Shown here one piece after another: positions 13,733 through 16,111 of a DNA stretch of 16,111 nt. The position numbers and the translations under genes are program-made. The first letter of the stretch is position 1. Each line of letters begins with the position of its first letter. Where the stretch lies: assembly GCA_025997275.1 (NCBI GenBank), contig BNUJ01000025.1:1-16111 (forward strand), read 5' to 3'. The notes under the pieces were generated by a model. The model saw only the letters and a program-made list of their open reading frames with translations. It was not told the origin of the DNA and did no database searches. This DNA is from Deferribacterales bacterium. Lineage in GTDB: Bacteria > Chrysiogenota > Deferribacteres > Deferribacterales > JAISNW01.

Positions 13733-14823
13733 TACACACCCTCCATAAAACTTTTCAAAGCCTTCACATTCGCAATCAAGTTATTAGACAAATTTATTTG
13801 ATAAAAGTCAAGCCCTTTCAACAATTCTATCATCAACTTGGTCATACTCTGCAAATGCTTCTTATCTTGCATTTGCGCAAGTATTGAATGAATGAAGTGC
13901 GTCATAGCCTTGTTGGAATCCGTTCGTTCTATGCTAGGCTCTACAACATTCGCTATGTTCGGATATATTGCAACCTTGATAGGTAGCTTAGGGACAAAAG
14001 CACTATGATGTGCCGATAAATTGAACACGTCTTTCGTCTTATTCCAGTTATCAAACAGGAACTCTGTTCTTAGTCCCTTTAGCCGTTCCAACATCTCCTT
14101 AGTAAGGGTAGCGCAAGAATATATGGGATAAGCACAAAGATTCTTATGCTCGCCATCCCTCGCAAGCACAATATAATCGTCTGACACGTATTGAAAGCCA
14201 TCTATAAGGGCAGATAGTGCCAGTGTTGACTTGCCGTGCCCTCCTCTAGCACACAATAACGCCCCCTTGCCATTCACGCCAATTGCTGCCGCATGTGCAA
14301 GCAAAGCGTTTTGCCTCCTATCTCTAACTATTTCATAAAGCTGGCGGACAAGTATATGTCCCATTTTGGCAATCGCCTTACTGGATATTGGTTCATCAGA
14401 TAGGCACTGATAGGTGTAGTAGTATGTATTGGTATTTTCATCAAAAGCCTTTATATACTCTGGCTGGGCAAGCTCTATTGCCTGTTTGCCCTCTTTATAT
14501 ATAATTATATGGCTGTTATTGTTAAAATCTACTATTTGAGCGGTGTTCTGCTCCTTCCAGAGCTTTAGCGTAGCGTCATAATGACCTATAGGCTCACGCA
14601 GACAATATGCAAGTTCACTCTCTATAGCATTTGTAAGCCCGCCAATATAATTTTCTAGCCTTACTATCATAATGCCTAAATCTAAATGCCTAACCTGCGG
14701 AGCGGGCAAATCGGACGTGACGCGACAACGCTCATCAAACACGGTAAAGTAACGTGCTATGGCATCGGCTGGTAGTCCCGTTAAGACTAGCGCATCGTCA
14801 ATAGGGTTGAAAAAGAGTGCCAC
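13732..14823 (-). CDS. HprK-related P-loop kinase
   Basis: A 363-residue protein whose C-terminal half carries a Walker A motif, ARGGHGKSTLALSAL (P-loop 194-200), and YVSDDYIVLA at 213-222, where HPr kinases have their paired acidic residues. LLAHAAAIGVNGKGALL precedes the P-loop as in HprK-like domains. The N-terminal ~170 residues are unrelated to the N-domain of true HprK and resemble no domain I can name. Related kinases in lasso-peptide clusters phosphorylate a peptide; others in glycan clusters have no proven substrate. The start is GTG at 14823, overlapping the nucleotidyltransferase gene by 26 nt. There is no ptsH-like gene nearby, so a carbon-control role is unlikely. Confidence 0.82.
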   Translation of the reverse strand: MALFFNPIDDALVLTGLPADAIARYFTVFDERCRVTSDLPAPQVRHLDLGIMIVRLENYIGGLTNAIESELAYCLREPIGHYDATLKLWKEQNTAQIVDFNNNSHIIIYKEGKQAIELAQPEYIKAFDENTNTYYYTYQCLSDEPISSKAIAKMGHILVRQLYEIVRDRRQNALLAHAAAIGVNGKGALLCARGGHGKSTLALSALIDGFQYVSDDYIVLARDGEHKNLCAYPIYSCATLTKEMLERLKGLRTEFLFDNWNKTKDVFNLSAHHSAFVPKLPIKVAIYPNIANVVEPSIERTDSNKAMTHFIHSILAQMQDKKHLQSMTKLMIELLKGLDFYQINLSNNLIANVKALKSFMEGV

Positions 14824-15934
14824 TAACTATATCATCCATATATTTATTTCTTAAAAATACGTTATTTCGCACAGATTTCAAGTATTTATATCGCCAAATT
14901 AGCTTGCAGTCAGCTATAAACTTTGATGGACGTCTCGGCTTAAAGAATTTAATCGCCCTATAATCAGGCTTTATAGACTGAATAAGGCAGGTCATAACAT
15001 CTAACTTCATAGAGTAATCGCTTGCCTCATCGGTTTTAATGCTAGCGATAAGCCCTGCAGGTAGCACATTGGGGATAGTAGCGTTAAATATCTCAAGCAT
15101 TACTTTAATTTGCTGGTGAAAACGTAGTTCATAGGCAATAGCCAACACTTTTTGCCAATCAAAATCTTTATTGTCCCTTACAATGCCCGCAATATCCCAA
15201 AGCCACATCCATCTAGCCTTCTCTTGTGAGCGGATAGCGTCATAGCTATTAGCAAGGCATACAAAAACATTATCTTCATCTGTAGGTAGCAAACACTCAA
15301 CACCAAATGCCGTGGTAGCATGCGCCCGTTCAAACATCTCTCTGTCTATCTCATGAACGATAGATGCGTCTTGCAACACCGACTTAAACTTTCCTTCTTT
15401 AACTATAGTTCTGTGTATATCCACATTATACTGCCCCAGATACATATCAGCCGCATGTGCCAACAAGAATTTATGCACTTGCTTAAAATTCAGCCCCCTT
15501 GTAACATTTACGGCATCCCAGTAACGTTCATAAGGCACCACAAAATCAACATCGCCCATAACACGCGGCAGAGCAGGCATTACACGGCGCATAAGCGCAC
15601 CTTTAATAAGCATAACGGGAATATCAGCTTTATTAAGTGCCCTGCCAACCACGCTAAACCCAGTCAACTGAGTGGCATTCTTATATTGAAAATAGCGCAA
15701 CACACCCTGCAGGCGAGGCTTAAGCTTCACAGGGAGAGGGGCTGACGGCTGCATCTTCATAAAACGCGCCAGCATAAGATTATACTCTAGCATGGAGTGT
15801 TCAATGTCGTAGCCGTCTAACAGTTGCATCATCTCGTCAGTTGTGATAGTGTCAGCATACGTCAAGCGCGCAAGCAAACGCCATTTGTAATCAATATCTA
15901 GTTTTTTGTTAAAAAATACGGCATAATCAGCCAT
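14798..15934 (-). CDS. Uncharacterised nucleotidyltransferase family protein (NTP_transf_5-like)
   Basis: A 378-residue protein of the nucleotidyltransferase-fold group that sits beside HprK-like kinases and PqqD-like proteins. VMLIKGALMRRVMPALPR at 107-124 followed by MGDVDFVV at 126-133 is the family signature, with Asp128 and Asp130 as likely metal ligands. A helical N-terminal region (residues 1-100) precedes it, and the C-terminus is basic (FFKPRRPSKFI) without an obvious membrane helix. It is the first gene of the operon in this window. There is no recognisable ribosome binding site before the ATG at 15934, so the start is less certain. Its substrate is not known for the family. Confidence 0.78.
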   Translation of the reverse strand: MADYAVFFNKKLDIDYKWRLLARLTYADTITTDEMMQLLDGYDIEHSMLEYNLMLARFMKMQPSAPLPVKLKPRLQGVLRYFQYKNATQLTGFSVVGRALNKADIPVMLIKGALMRRVMPALPRVMGDVDFVVPYERYWDAVNVTRGLNFKQVHKFLLAHAADMYLGQYNVDIHRTIVKEGKFKSVLQDASIVHEIDREMFERAHATTAFGVECLLPTDEDNVFVCLANSYDAIRSQEKARWMWLWDIAGIVRDNKDFDWQKVLAIAYELRFHQQIKVMLEIFNATIPNVLPAGLIASIKTDEASDYSMKLDVMTCLIQSIKPDYRAIKFFKPRRPSKFIADCKLIWRYKYLKSVRNNVFLRNKYMDDIVSGTLFQPY

Positions 15935-16111
15935 GCACGGGTACCACTACGCCCCTATGCCCATAACATACGGGGGGGGGGGGGGGGGGGGAAATTCTTC
16001 CCGCATCTATTTCACAAACCTTTTTTTTTAAACTTTTTATTCTCTAAAAAATATAAGCCAACTTTTTTTTTAACCATCTACTCTCAAAAAAAACTAGGGT
16101 CTATTCTTGTT
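15935..16111. other. Gene-free right end, homopolymer-rich
   Basis: No ORF or clear promoter. Bases 15992-16111 contain only about six G on plus, with runs of 8-9 T or A, unlike the rest of the window. This could be an A/T-rich promoter region of the operon or low-quality end sequence; I cannot distinguish them. Confidence 0.5.
15972..15991. repeat. Run of 20 G (poly-C on the coding strand)
   Basis: A homopolymer of 20 G, 38-57 bp upstream of the first operon gene. It may be an unreliable contig end (two-colour sequencing artefacts give G runs) or a phase-variable tract between promoter and gene. The strange sequence beyond it favours the artefact reading. Confidence 0.9.

Noticed and set aside
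13732..14823. True HPr kinase/phosphorylase
   Set aside because: The N-terminal domain does not match HprK, the protein is fused to an unrelated N-terminal region, and no HPr or phosphotransferase genes are nearby.
13304..15934. Complete lasso-peptide gene cluster
   Set aside because: Only the PqqD-like, kinase and nucleotidyltransferase genes are present. The peptidase, cyclase and precursor are not found in the window.

Overview
This is a piece of a dense bacterial surface-glycan locus. From about position 15934 down to 1185 every gene reads on the minus strand. Neighbours mostly overlap by 1 to 26 bases or sit within a few bases, so most of it looks like one long operon with extra internal promoters. 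Gene density, many GTG starts and moderate GC mark it as bacterial. No gene fixes the genus. GDP-heptose genes and a Rpn/TIGR01784-type nuclease fit many anaerobic or host-associated bacteria, so I do not name a lineage.

Layout in transcription order (right to left): (a) a three-gene module of an uncharacterised nucleotidyltransferase (NTP_transf_5-like), an HprK-related P-loop kinase and a PqqD-like small protein; (b) an array of family-2 glycosyltransferases, with one family-8 enzyme, in which Rpn nuclease genes are embedded; (c) a radical SAM protein; (d) a family-2 glycosyltransferase, an NAD-dependent sugar epimerase/dehydratase and another glycosyltransferase; (e) the pathway to GDP-D-glycero-alpha-D-manno-heptose: a fused nucleotidyltransferase/GmhB-type phosphatase, a GHMP heptose-7-phosphate kinase and GmhA. 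Section (e) would make an activated heptose, and the glycosyltransferases would place it and other sugars on a surface glycan. What module (a) and the radical SAM protein act on cannot be read from sequence.

The most interesting part is 8217-13110. Four family-2 glycosyltransferase genes are mosaics of one another. A block holding a glycosyltransferase N-terminal half, rpn, an intergenic promoter and a glycosyltransferase C-terminal tail occurs twice (8217-9756 and 11432-12316). The two copies differ in length by exactly three indels: 8 fewer 12-bp MQQG repeats, a 23-bp indel, and a 582-bp deletion that begins precisely at the rpn start codon. Full-length rpn contains an internal AGGAGG-9 nt-ATG that would produce only its C-terminal part. 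The second copy has lost the nuclease domain and keeps just that short ORF, now directly behind the rpn promoter. This resembles the gene-within-gene toxin/inhibitor arrangement known for Rpn proteins, here with a free-standing inhibitor-like paralogue and apparent coupling to glycosyltransferase expression. A third, decayed rpn remnant lies at 6476-6616.

Both ends of the window look unreliable. At the left, bases 1-127 exactly repeat 1336-1462, and the heptose kinase is split into oppositely oriented halves around gmhA, which suggests an amplification or assembly chimera (or, less likely, a real inversion). At the right, a run of 20 G is followed by 120 bases of G-poor homopolymer-rich sequence.
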